Positions 24,503 through 32,242 of a stretch of 64,000 bases of DNA are shown here, in pieces. The DNA is from DATAGZ01 sp036263455 (GTDB lineage: Bacteria > Pseudomonadota > Alphaproteobacteria > Dongiales > Dongiaceae). The notes under the pieces were generated by a model. The model did no database searches. It saw nothing but the letters and a program-made list of their open reading frames with translations, and was not told the DNA's origin. A program made the translations under genes and the position numbers. Location: contig DATAGZ010000017.1 of NCBI GenBank assembly GCA_036263455.1, positions 1 through 64,000 of the forward strand. The letters run 5' to 3'. Each line of letters starts with the position of its first letter. Positions within the stretch are counted from its first letter, which is position 1.

Positions 24503-24761
24503 ATGACCCGCGCAGCGCTTTATGCCCGGTATTCTCGGATATGCAGAGGGAGCCTCGGTCGAGGACCAGCTGCGGCTGTGCCGATTGCGTGCCGAGCGCC
24601 AGGGCTGGACGGTGGTGCGGAGCTATCATGACTGGGCGGTTTCGGGGGCGAGCCTGATCCGCCTCCGCTCCAAGCCTTGCTCGCCGGCAAGAGTCCGCGC
24701 GCCATCGTCCGCGACCTCAATAAAGGGGGCGTTTCCGGCCCGCATGGCGGCACTCGGATGA
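24503..24761 (+). pseudogene. Broken serine recombinase (resolvase family)
   Basis: The start MTRAALYARYS is the classic N-terminus of large serine recombinases. The frame is then lost and continues in another frame as ASVEDQLRLCRLRAERQGW and SYHDWAVSGASLIR. Further on, pieces equivalent to QALLA and GKSPRAIVRDLNKGG are joined with internal sequence missing. At least one frameshift and one deletion are required, so no active recombinase is made. It is a relic of the event that brought, or split, this region. Confidence 0.75.
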
Positions 24762-24881
24762 ACGCCACCTCGTTCGCGTATCCCTGCTCTACGCATTGGT
24801 GGAAGCCTTGGACATGCCGGTGTCCTACTTCCCGAATGATGTGAATATGGTCGAAGAGGGATGAAAAGCGTCTCTGACGCC

Positions 24882-25113
24882 TCAATCCTTGCTCTTGCCT
24901 GCCGGCCTCAGCAGGTCGAGATAGGGAACGCCCAGGGCCTTGGACAATTCATAGATCGTCACGATGGTCGGGTTGCGCAGGCCGTTTTCCAGCCCGCTGA
25001 TATATTGCTGGCTGAAGCCAGAGCGCTCGGCGAGCGCTTCCTGGGTAAGCCCTTTTATTGCCTCGAGCCCGAGCGACGTTCCGTCCGACCATCTTGCGCA
25101 TGTCCATGCGCCA
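24882..25113 (-). pseudogene. Frameshifted XRE-family regulator
   Basis: A good HTH domain is readable (IKGLTQEALAERSGFSQQYI, then SGLENGLRNPTIVTIYELSKALGVPY). The expected N-terminus MDMRKMVGRNVARAR, from ATG at 25105, is in a different frame. The shift lies around 25060-25075. As written the HTH frame has only an unrelated upstream start, so the gene is probably inactive unless there is a sequencing error. Confidence 0.6.
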
Positions 25114-25121
25114 TAGGTCAC

Positions 25122-25601
25122 CTAGAAACGTTGCTTTTGTGTATCAACTATAGTATGTACAAATTATAATATGTATCTGGGATGGATGAGGCAGCAGAAG
25201 CCCGGCTTTTATTGCCACTTATTGGAATGCCGGCTACCCATGCGCTTGGGTATGAACTTGGCCTCACGCTCCAGGAAATCAGGCCAGCAATTTCCCGTGA
25301 TGCCCGAACGTATCCGCTAGATCGATGGCGCGTGCCGCGCAATTATCACGTGCATTCGTGCAAGCTGGTTCGTTCCTCAATACGTAGATGCTAATTCCGT
25401 TCTGGGCGCGAAGTTGAATGCGATCTCTCGAGATTCCATGAAAGCGGCCTTTGCCCGAGCCCAGCCACTATGGTCGCTCTATAGATAAAAAGAACCGCTC
25501 CATGGGGGTTATATTCCAAAATAGCCATTTAAATATGGCGAATATGTATTAAAGATACAGAAACATATCTAGCTAGACAAGAGGTTGACATAGTAAAAAC
25601 T
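25122..25601. other. Intergenic region with two inverted repeats before the ATP-grasp operon
   Basis: No supported gene is seen. The last 120 nt are AT-rich and hold GCCAT-TTAAAT-ATGGC (25524-25539) and TGTAT-TAAAG-ATACA (25545-25559). Both are short dyads suitable as regulator sites just upstream of the TTGACA at 25585. Confidence 0.4.
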
Positions 25602-25613
25602 TTGGTTAGAGTG
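25585..25613 (+). promoter_or_regulatory. Promoter of the triple ATP-grasp operon, possibly leaderless
   Basis: A perfect TTGACA (25585-25590) is followed after 15-16 nt by TTAGAGT. Transcription would begin at or next to the ATGs at 25614 and 25620, neither of which has a ribosome binding site. A leaderless message is therefore possible. Confidence 0.35.
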
Positions 25614-26885
25614 ATGGCCATGAATAATAAATCATTAGTTGTACTCATCGGTTGTGGCGTCGAACTCTATCGTAGGTATTTACTCGAGCAATTGTCCGAG
25701 GGTTACGATGTCTGGCTCGTTTCGGACGAGAATGTGACGTGGCAATCCGATTATATCGTCGCGACGGCCAAGGTCTCCGACTACAAGCTCGAAACCCTCA
25801 AGAATACGGTGGCCGATATTAAGAAGCAGCGGCCAGTGCACGGCATCGTCTGTTGGGACGAGCGTTATATCCAGGAGGCCGTGGACATGGCCGTGCATTT
25901 TGGCTTGCCTGCCCCGGGGACAGTAGGGATCAGAGCTTGCCGAGACAAGTTTTTCGGCAGAGAGAGGCTAGCCGCAGCTGGCCTGCCACAGCCGCGCAGC
26001 AATTATTGCGCCAATATCGATGAAGTGCGCGCCTTCGCTCGCACGCTATCCTATCCCGTGGTCGTCAAGCCACGCGCAATGGGTGGAAGCATTGGCGTCG
26101 CCCGGGTGGAAAATGAGGCGGAGCTTTTGGCTCGCTTTGCCGAAACTCAGAAAGCGAGCATGCATGGCCCCGAGGCTTTCTTCAACGGCGCCTTGATCGA
26201 GGAGTTCGTGGAGGGTCCCGAAATCAGCATCGATGGCAGCGTCGTGAATGGCATCTATACGCCGCTTTTCGTGGCACGAAAAATGGTAGGCCTGCCGCCG
26301 CATTTCGAGGAAATTGGTCACCTCGTGCGTCACGACGATGAGCTGATGAACGATCCAGCTCTCATGGAAACGTTGCGGATCGCGCACAAAGCCATCGAAT
26401 TCCAGAACGGCATTACGCACACCGAGCTCAAGCTCACCAAGCGGGGTTTCGTCATCATCGAAGTGAATGGAAGGCTGGGTGGCGATCTTATTCCCTTCCT
26501 GGCCACTCTCAGCATGGGATTGAAACCCGGTCTTATCGCAGGTCAGGTGGCATGTGGCGATTCTCCTGTCACTGCGGAACACACGCAGAAGCTGTCGGCG
26601 GCCATCCGGTTCCGGTATCCCGATACCAATTTGGTGGTAAGCGAAATTGTTTTGCCCCAACGCACCGAGACCGACGGCATCTACGGCTATTGCGTGGCTT
26701 TCGCCACCCCAGGGGCAAAGATCGGCATCCCCCCGATGTTCCATCTGGCGCGCGCGGGATACGCCATTGCAGTGGGAAAGAAAGACGATGCTTGCCTCTC
26801 ACTTAGCGAGAAGCTCGCCAATCAGATTCAGATCAAAGGCAGCGCGATTGAGCGTGAGCCTGCCAAGGAAACGGCGAACGTCTGA
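25614..26885 (+). CDS. ATP-grasp ligase A (first of three in a row)
   Basis: This 423-residue ATP-grasp protein has a Rossmann-like N-terminal domain (VVLIGCGVELYRRYLLEQL), VVVKPRAMGGSIGV (ATP site, about 152), EEFVEGPEISIDGSVV, and the Mg-binding THTELKLT (about 269) and IIEVNGRLGGDLI (about 281). The layout is that of L-amino acid ligases (BacD-like) that form dipeptides through acyl-phosphate. ATG at 25614 or 25620 is used; no Shine-Dalgarno is seen. It heads an operon with two further, clearly different ATP-grasp genes, which argues for stepwise assembly of a small peptide or amide. The substrates are not predictable. Confidence 0.8.
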   Translation: MAMNNKSLVVLIGCGVELYRRYLLEQLSEGYDVWLVSDENVTWQSDYIVATAKVSDYKLETLKNTVADIKKQRPVHGIVCWDERYIQEAVDMAVHFGLPAPGTVGIRACRDKFFGRERLAAAGLPQPRSNYCANIDEVRAFARTLSYPVVVKPRAMGGSIGVARVENEAELLARFAETQKASMHGPEAFFNGALIEEFVEGPEISIDGSVVNGIYTPLFVARKMVGLPPHFEEIGHLVRHDDELMNDPALMETLRIAHKAIEFQNGITHTELKLTKRGFVIIEVNGRLGGDLIPFLATLSMGLKPGLIAGQVACGDSPVTAEHTQKLSAAIRFRYPDTNLVVSEIVLPQRTETDGIYGYCVAFATPGAKIGIPPMFHLARAGYAIAVGKKDDACLSLSEKLANQIQIKGSAIEREPAKETANV

Positions 26886-26888
26886 GAT

Positions 26889-26999
26889 ATGCCGATGGGG
26901 GATAAATATGGGTGGCTTATAGCCGCCCCTGAAAACCGAGCTTTTCCAATGCCCGGGGGGGCCTTTCGCAAAACCAAACAGTCCAGGAGGATGCAATGA
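26889..26999 (+). CDS. Candidate 36-residue peptide in the gap between ligases A and B
   Basis: The open frame MPMGDKYGWLIAAPEN... starts 4 nt after the ligase A stop and ends with TGA overlapping the ATG of ligase B (ATGA). It has no good ribosome binding site, and a hairpin lies inside it, so it may be chance. It is listed because the 110-nt gap is otherwise unexplained in a compact operon. Confidence 0.2.
   Translation: MPMGDKYGWLIAAPENRAFPMPGGAFRKTKQSRRMQ
26910..26928 (+). other. Intercistronic hairpin
   Basis: GGGTGGC (26910-26916) pairs with GCCGCCC (26922-26928) across TTATA with one G-T wobble. There is no T-tract, so it is more likely an RNA-processing or stability element than a terminator. 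Confidence 0.4.
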
Positions 27000-28282
27000 A
27001 GAAGATCCTATTCATCGAAGCCGTGCAATACGGGACCTATTATGACAATCGCTACGAGGATACTCGAAAGCTGGGGTACGAGGTCTTCGTTCTCTACGGC
27101 ACGGGCGAGCTAGGGCAGAGAGATCCGCGCTATCATGAAATCTGCGGCAGCCGCGATATTGCCGATTTGATAAAGGCGGCGAAAGGATGGCACGCCAAAA
27201 AGAAATTTGATGGCATCACAACCCTGGCCGAACCGTCCGTCTTGGCCACGGCCCACATAGCCGAAGCGCTACGGCTCCCCTATTCCAAACCCGCCACAGC
27301 GATGGCCTCGCGCAATAAGTTCGTCATGCGCCAAGCCCATAAAAAAGGCGGCGTCACGATTCCCCATTTTATGGGGATCAGCGATGTTTCCGATCTTGCC
27401 GCGTGGCCAAAAACCATGTTTCCGGCCATCGTGAAACCAGCCATGGGATCCGCCAGCACGTTTATTTTCAAGGCGCAAGATGCCAAGGAGTTGCAGCATT
27501 ACGCCGGCGTGGTGCTCGCCAACGCTTCATCGATGTCCATTGCTTCGCTAGAGGCGACCGGCACCGACATCAGTGGACCGCCGGTCATCGTGGAAGACTT
27601 TCTGCCTGGGTCGGAACATTTGGTCGAGGGGTATGTCTTCAACGGAAAATTCGTTCTGGGTTCTGTCGTGGATCGCATCACGATCGATGGCAGTACCTTC
27701 GAAAAGGAAGTCGGAAGAAATACCTTCGACGACGACATGTTTCACGGGCCCTCTCTTCTCGGACCCGACAAAATATCGAAGATTATCGACTTGGTGCAGC
27801 GGGCGGTGTCATCCCAGGGTGTCCAAGCCTCGGCAATCCATGCGGAGGTCCGGTTCAAGGGCGATGTCCCCAATATCCTAGAGGTTGCGATACGTCCCGG
27901 CGGCGGCGGCTTGCATACCATGCTTGCCATTTCCTACGGATACGATCCGCTGAAAATGCTCGCGGAGATTGCGGTGAATGCGGACCCCGGCTGGAAGTAC
28001 CCGGGCCCCGGCGCCACGCATACGGTGGCCACCTGCTTGATGGGCGATGAAGGAAGAATTAGCGCCATCGAAGGCGTCAAGGAAATCTCGGCCAGCAAGG
28101 ATGTCTTCTTCTTCAAGCTCGTCGCCAGCGTGGGCAGTACGCTGCTGCGTCCGCCGAAGGGCAATTCGATCGTCGGATTCCTGGGTGTGACCGGCAAAAC
28201 TTATGACGAGGCGTTGAAGAATCTGGTTTTTGAAAGCAGCCGATTCAAAGTCAAGGTAAAGGAGCTCGAACATGCCGAATAA
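26996..28282 (+). CDS. ATP-grasp ligase B
   Basis: This 428-residue ATP-grasp protein has a strong ribosome binding site (AGGAGG, 5 nt before ATG). Visible motifs are FPAIVKPAMGSAST (ATP-binding Lys, about 147), VEDFLPGSEHLVEGYV, IHAEVRF (about 281) and ILEVAIRPGGGGLHTM (about 295). The C-terminal domain (VFFFKLVASVGSTLLRPP onward) resembles the lid-proximal domain of PurT/carbamoyl-phosphate-like ligases. It overlaps ligase C by 11 nt. Sequence differs considerably from ligases A and C, so each probably handles its own carboxylate. Confidence 0.8.
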   Translation: MKKILFIEAVQYGTYYDNRYEDTRKLGYEVFVLYGTGELGQRDPRYHEICGSRDIADLIKAAKGWHAKKKFDGITTLAEPSVLATAHIAEALRLPYSKPATAMASRNKFVMRQAHKKGGVTIPHFMGISDVSDLAAWPKTMFPAIVKPAMGSASTFIFKAQDAKELQHYAGVVLANASSMSIASLEATGTDISGPPVIVEDFLPGSEHLVEGYVFNGKFVLGSVVDRITIDGSTFEKEVGRNTFDDDMFHGPSLLGPDKISKIIDLVQRAVSSQGVQASAIHAEVRFKGDVPNILEVAIRPGGGGLHTMLAISYGYDPLKMLAEIAVNADPGWKYPGPGATHTVATCLMGDEGRISAIEGVKEISASKDVFFFKLVASVGSTLLRPPKGNSIVGFLGVTGKTYDEALKNLVFESSRFKVKVKELEHAE

Positions 28283-29516
28283 AAAAACTGTGGTTGTCGG
28301 GTACAGCGGCGGCGTCATCGCGCTGCAGCAGCTGTGCGGACCAGGAGATGTCATCGTCATCGAGGAACCCGATGTGGTCCGCAAGCGCAATCTGGTGGAA
28401 GAGGTCAAGAAATACCCGGTGGTCGGCCGATTAATCGAATTCGAATATCAGAAGGAAGAGCTGACCGATCAACTATATAACCTGCTTAAGGGTGAAGAAA
28501 TCCTGAGCATCATTCCTCTGGTGGAATATGCCACGCTGTGCGCTGCGCGCCTTGCTGATTTATTTAAAGTGCCCAGTGGTGGCTATGAAGCTAACTTGAC
28601 CCTGCGCGAAAAAAACAGGCTCCGCAACGTGACCAGCAGGTTTGGGATAAAAAATCCGAAATCGCAGCTCGTTTTCAATGTGGATGAAGTCAAGCGGTTT
28701 GCCGCGGGCACGAGTGGGCCGATCATTATCAAGGCCGGTAATCGCCAGGCTTCGGTCGGCGCGGTTATCGTCCGCGATCGGAGCAAATTCCAAGAGGCTT
28801 GGGAAATTTCGATGGATCGGGATGAAGGAGTGTTGGTCCCCGATCGTGGATTTCCTTTGATCACCCTGGCCGAGCAATTTGTCGTGGGCAACGGATGCAG
28901 CGTGGAACTCCTCGTCTCGCACGGCCGGACGCTCTTTTCGAACGTGACGCTGATGACCCTATTCGAAGGAGACTTCCCAGTATGGGGGTCGCATATCGTT
29001 CCTGCTCCCCTCGAATCCTCGGTCTATAATCTCTTGGTGAAGCAGACCCAGCAGGTGGTCGCGGCGACTGGCTTTGATACCGGGATCATCCATTGCGAAT
29101 GGATCTGGGACGGCAAGGAAGCCTATCTCATCGAATGCGCCGGCAGGTTTCCGGGCGATGGCATCGGCGAGCTCATCCAACGCGCCTATGGATTCGATAT
29201 CATCAAAGCCTATGTCTTGATCATGCGCGGCGAAGATCCTGGTGAGTTGCCGGCCAGTGCCAGCAAAACGGCCATGATTCACTTCATCAAGGGCCAGGAC
29301 GGCAAGATCGCGAAGATCGATGTCGATGACGAAGCTTTTAAGCGGGATGGCGTGGATTGTCACCTTACGGCGAAGGTGGGAGACCTTGTCCGTCCGCCAA
29401 GGACTGCGTGGCAGCGGTTGGGGTCGATCATGCTTGAAGCACCCAACGCAGCCGAAGCCAGGGAACGTGCCAATCGCGCCCTTTCGGGTATCCGCATCTC
29501 TTATGGCGGAGCATGA
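28272..29516 (+). CDS. ATP-grasp ligase C
   Basis: This 414-residue ATP-grasp protein starts at ATG 28272 with AAGGAG upstream, inside the end of ligase B. Motifs are an N-terminal VVVGYSGGVIALQQL, PIIIKAGNRQASVGAVIV (about 150), AEQFVVGNGCSVELLV, IIHCEWIWDG (about 272) and YLIECAGRFPGDGI (about 284). In the ATP site the usual KP is replaced by KA, and the second Mg segment has Cys between Glu and Ala, so it belongs to a more divergent branch. It is third of three successive ligases; together they could add up to three building blocks. Confidence 0.8.
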   Translation: MPNKKTVVVGYSGGVIALQQLCGPGDVIVIEEPDVVRKRNLVEEVKKYPVVGRLIEFEYQKEELTDQLYNLLKGEEILSIIPLVEYATLCAARLADLFKVPSGGYEANLTLREKNRLRNVTSRFGIKNPKSQLVFNVDEVKRFAAGTSGPIIIKAGNRQASVGAVIVRDRSKFQEAWEISMDRDEGVLVPDRGFPLITLAEQFVVGNGCSVELLVSHGRTLFSNVTLMTLFEGDFPVWGSHIVPAPLESSVYNLLVKQTQQVVAATGFDTGIIHCEWIWDGKEAYLIECAGRFPGDGIGELIQRAYGFDIIKAYVLIMRGEDPGELPASASKTAMIHFIKGQDGKIAKIDVDDEAFKRDGVDCHLTAKVGDLVRPPRTAWQRLGSIMLEAPNAAEARERANRALSGIRISYGGA

Positions 29517-29542
29517 GCAAGATGGCGCCAAGTGGAGGAAAA

Positions 29543-29611
29543 ATGACAAGGCATATCCGGAACAATTCGCGCGCGTGCCAAGCGTCAGGAGGAGTTAGCC
29601 ATAATGAGTAA
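29543..29611 (+). CDS. Candidate 22-residue peptide with good ribosome binding site
   Basis: The open frame MTRHIRNNSRACQASGGVSH... is preceded by GTGGAGGAAAAATG, a ribosome binding site as good as that of the 16-residue peptide at 1361, and terminates inside the start of the FAD oxidase gene. It begins Met-Thr and has a basic N-terminus like the peptide at 1361. It could be a second scaffold peptide or just a translational-coupling device. Composition gives no further support. Confidence 0.3.
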   Translation: MTRHIRNNSRACQASGGVSHNE

Positions 29612-30992
29612 GACCCTTACGGCGGCTGGCATGCCACAGCTATTACCCGCAAGCGAAGATTTTAAGAGGGTGACCCGGCTGTATAACGAGGCGGCGGCGG
29701 ATGCCGACCCTGCGTATATCTTTGCACCGCAAACGGTTGAGCAGGTGAAGGATATCTTGGCGTGGTCTGGGGACCGCAACCTGAAGGTTATCATCCATAC
29801 GACGGGCCACGATTTCGAGGGTCGCTCGGGTAATGGCGATGTCATCCTCCATATGGGGAAATTATCGAACGTTACGTATGATCCTAAGACCGAGATCGTG
29901 ACCGTCGGTGGCGGTGCTCGGGTTATGGATGTCAATCGCGCGCTCGCGCCGTTTGATCGTGCGCTGTCAATGGGCACCAATCAGGGCGTCGGTGTCGCCG
30001 GTCTTACGCTGGGCGGCGGCGGCGCGTACACCTCGCGCCTGCACGGCTTGACGTGCGATGCGTTGGTCGAGATCGAGATCTGCACCTTCGCAGGCAAGCG
30101 GTTCCGGGTGACGGATGAAAGCGATCCTGCCTTGATGCGATTGCTGCGCGGTGCCGGGGGCGGCTGGTTCGGAGTAATCACGGAGCTGAAGTTCCGGACC
30201 TATCCGATCTATCCCGTTACGATGTTCTACGCGGCATGGGACATCGCACAGGGAAGAAAAGTTTTTGGGCCACTGGAGCAGGCGATGATTTCCGCCCCGC
30301 CCCAGCTTTCCATGCGCATTGGCGCCGACATCTTTCCCAAGGATCGCAACACCGTCTTCACGGTGCTTGGCCAAGTCCAGGGTGGCGAGGATGAGCTGGT
30401 GGATCGCCATTTTGGTGATTTGAGGAAGAGTGGTGATTGGAAAGTTAAGACCATCCCTTATTACGAAGCCATGGCGAGCGCCGTTCATCAGGCGTCAGGA
30501 GGGTGCTTCAAGATCAAAACCCGGTTCGTCATGAAGCCGGTTGGTTCCAAGAGCTTGGTCGAGCTTCTGGATTATCTCCCTACCTGGACGCCCACCGCCA
30601 ATCCTGACGGAGCGGGATTTGCGATGTTCGCCTGGGGCGGAAAGATTCGTGAATTTCCCGCAGAGAAGTCCTGCGTTCCGGCGCGCCAAGCAGAATACCT
30701 TAACTTTTACGGCAGCTCGTGGACCCGTGCGGAGACCGATAAGGAAGTCGACGAGCAATTGCGATGGGTCAAGAGGATGGACGACATTGTCGCGGCCGGT
30801 GGTGCGTCTGACCTTTCCTTCGTGAACTTTTCCGATTGCGATGAGGGAAAATACAGTGACCGACACCTTAAGCCGTTTCTGTCGGAGCTGACCGCTATGG
30901 CGAAGAAGCACAATCCTGCCGGGCTCTGGAATCCGCCGAGCCGGTGTCGCCAGCTCAAGCCATCTAAAGCCGCCGTGGAGGAAAACGCATGA
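29604..30992 (+). CDS. Berberine-bridge-type FAD oxidase (PCMH fold)
   Basis: This 462-residue flavoprotein has an N-terminal PCMH FAD domain. TTGHDFEGRS supplies the His and RLHGLTCDALVE the Cys that form the bicovalent flavin link in this family. GGGARVMDVNRAL and GVAGLTLGGGG lie between them, and the C-terminus ends GLWNPP. These oxidases dehydrogenate alcohols, amines or C-N bonds with O2. It overlaps the MFS gene by four nt (ATGA). In this context, oxidation of the ligated product, for example a hydrazide or amine to a C=N or N=N form, is conceivable but is inference. Confidence 0.8.
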   Translation: MSKTLTAAGMPQLLPASEDFKRVTRLYNEAAADADPAYIFAPQTVEQVKDILAWSGDRNLKVIIHTTGHDFEGRSGNGDVILHMGKLSNVTYDPKTEIVTVGGGARVMDVNRALAPFDRALSMGTNQGVGVAGLTLGGGGAYTSRLHGLTCDALVEIEICTFAGKRFRVTDESDPALMRLLRGAGGGWFGVITELKFRTYPIYPVTMFYAAWDIAQGRKVFGPLEQAMISAPPQLSMRIGADIFPKDRNTVFTVLGQVQGGEDELVDRHFGDLRKSGDWKVKTIPYYEAMASAVHQASGGCFKIKTRFVMKPVGSKSLVELLDYLPTWTPTANPDGAGFAMFAWGGKIREFPAEKSCVPARQAEYLNFYGSSWTRAETDKEVDEQLRWVKRMDDIVAAGGASDLSFVNFSDCDEGKYSDRHLKPFLSELTAMAKKHNPAGLWNPPSRCRQLKPSKAAVEENA

Positions 30993-32242
30993 CCCAAGCC
31001 CATGATGAAAAGCAAAAAGACAAATCCGTCGTCGCCTTCCTAAGGGATATCCCGGGGACCATCCGATATCTGTTCGTCGGAGTCTTCGTCAACCAGCTCG
31101 GCTATTTTCTTCAGGGGTATCTAGTCCTCTATATGCTCGCCAGCCATTTTTCGACCAGTGCGGCGAGCTGGGGACTGGGCATTTTCAGTGCCGGCGGGAT
31201 CATCGGCACGATGGTGGCCGCCTCGATCAGCGTGCGGCTCGGAGACCGGAACACGATCATCCTTTCCTCTGTCGTGACGGCCATCGGCGTCGCGTTTATT
31301 CCTTTCTTTGTGAAATCGGAAACACCCATTCCGCTCTGGAGCGGATGGATTTTCCTATGCGGCGTGCTTTCGCAAATGCATCGGACACCGGTATCCGAAA
31401 TACTCGGCCATTATTTACCCAAGGAATACAATGTCATGGGCTTCTCGATGTTCAGGATCGTCCTGAATGTCGGCGCAACCCTCAGCCCGGTCATTGCAAC
31501 CTATCTGATCGAGATCAACTGGTCGCTTATCTTTTGGTTGAGCGCGCTGTGCAGTCTCGTTTATGCGGGCATTGTCCTGGTGAAACTGCCTTCGGGAAAA
31601 CATTCATCAGGAGATTCCCATGGCCATGGGGACAGCGGGCCGGGTTCATGGTTCGATATCCTCAGCGATTTTAGGTTCATGGCGTTTCTCGGAGCGATGG
31701 CGATGGGTTCAATCAACTACATTCAGCTTTTCTCCACCCTGCCGCTTGCCATCGAAGCTCATCACATTGCGCTTACCACCTATAGCACGCTGCTGAGCGT
31801 CTGCGCGCTAGTGCTCATCGTGTTCGAACTGAAGATCAGCGCTATCGTCCGGCATTATCCGGCATGGATACCTTCCTCGGTCGGCACGGCGCTCATGGGT
31901 CTGGGCGTTGCTTCCTTCGGCATAACTATCGGTTCGGACTGGGGGCTGGCCTTGAGTGGGGCCGCAGTAATCGGTGGGTTAATGACATGTGGTCCAACCA
32001 TGTTTGCGTATCCGTCACGATTTCCACCGACCGTGCGCGGGCGGTTTATCGGCGCCACGCAGGCCGCTTATTTCTTGGGGAGCGCGCTGGGGCCGGTGAT
32101 CGGGATCTTCATCTTTGGGCAGTTTGGTAACCTCGTCTGGATCTTCTGCCTTTCCTTGGCATTGATTTCTTCGGCCTTGTCCCTGTTGGGCATGTACTCC
32201 AACGCGGGCTCGCTTCAGCTAAAGAAACAGGGTGCGGTATGA
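30989..32242 (+). CDS. MFS exporter of the ATP-grasp operon
   Basis: This 417-residue, 12-helix MFS protein has the loop-2/3 motif SVRLGDRNTIIL and FGQFGNLVWIFCLSLALISS at the end. A His-rich cytosolic loop (HSSGDSHGHGDSG, about 208-220) lies between the two halves, resembling metal-sensing loops. It is encoded by a gene overlapping both neighbours with ATGA, so expression is tightly coupled to the biosynthetic enzymes. Export of the final compound is the likely role. It is different in sequence from the MFS proteins at 5112 and 40800, so the island has three separate exporters. Confidence 0.8.
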   Translation: MTQAHDEKQKDKSVVAFLRDIPGTIRYLFVGVFVNQLGYFLQGYLVLYMLASHFSTSAASWGLGIFSAGGIIGTMVAASISVRLGDRNTIILSSVVTAIGVAFIPFFVKSETPIPLWSGWIFLCGVLSQMHRTPVSEILGHYLPKEYNVMGFSMFRIVLNVGATLSPVIATYLIEINWSLIFWLSALCSLVYAGIVLVKLPSGKHSSGDSHGHGDSGPGSWFDILSDFRFMAFLGAMAMGSINYIQLFSTLPLAIEAHHIALTTYSTLLSVCALVLIVFELKISAIVRHYPAWIPSSVGTALMGLGVASFGITIGSDWGLALSGAAVIGGLMTCGPTMFAYPSRFPPTVRGRFIGATQAAYFLGSALGPVIGIFIFGQFGNLVWIFCLSLALISSALSLLGMYSNAGSLQLKKQGAV

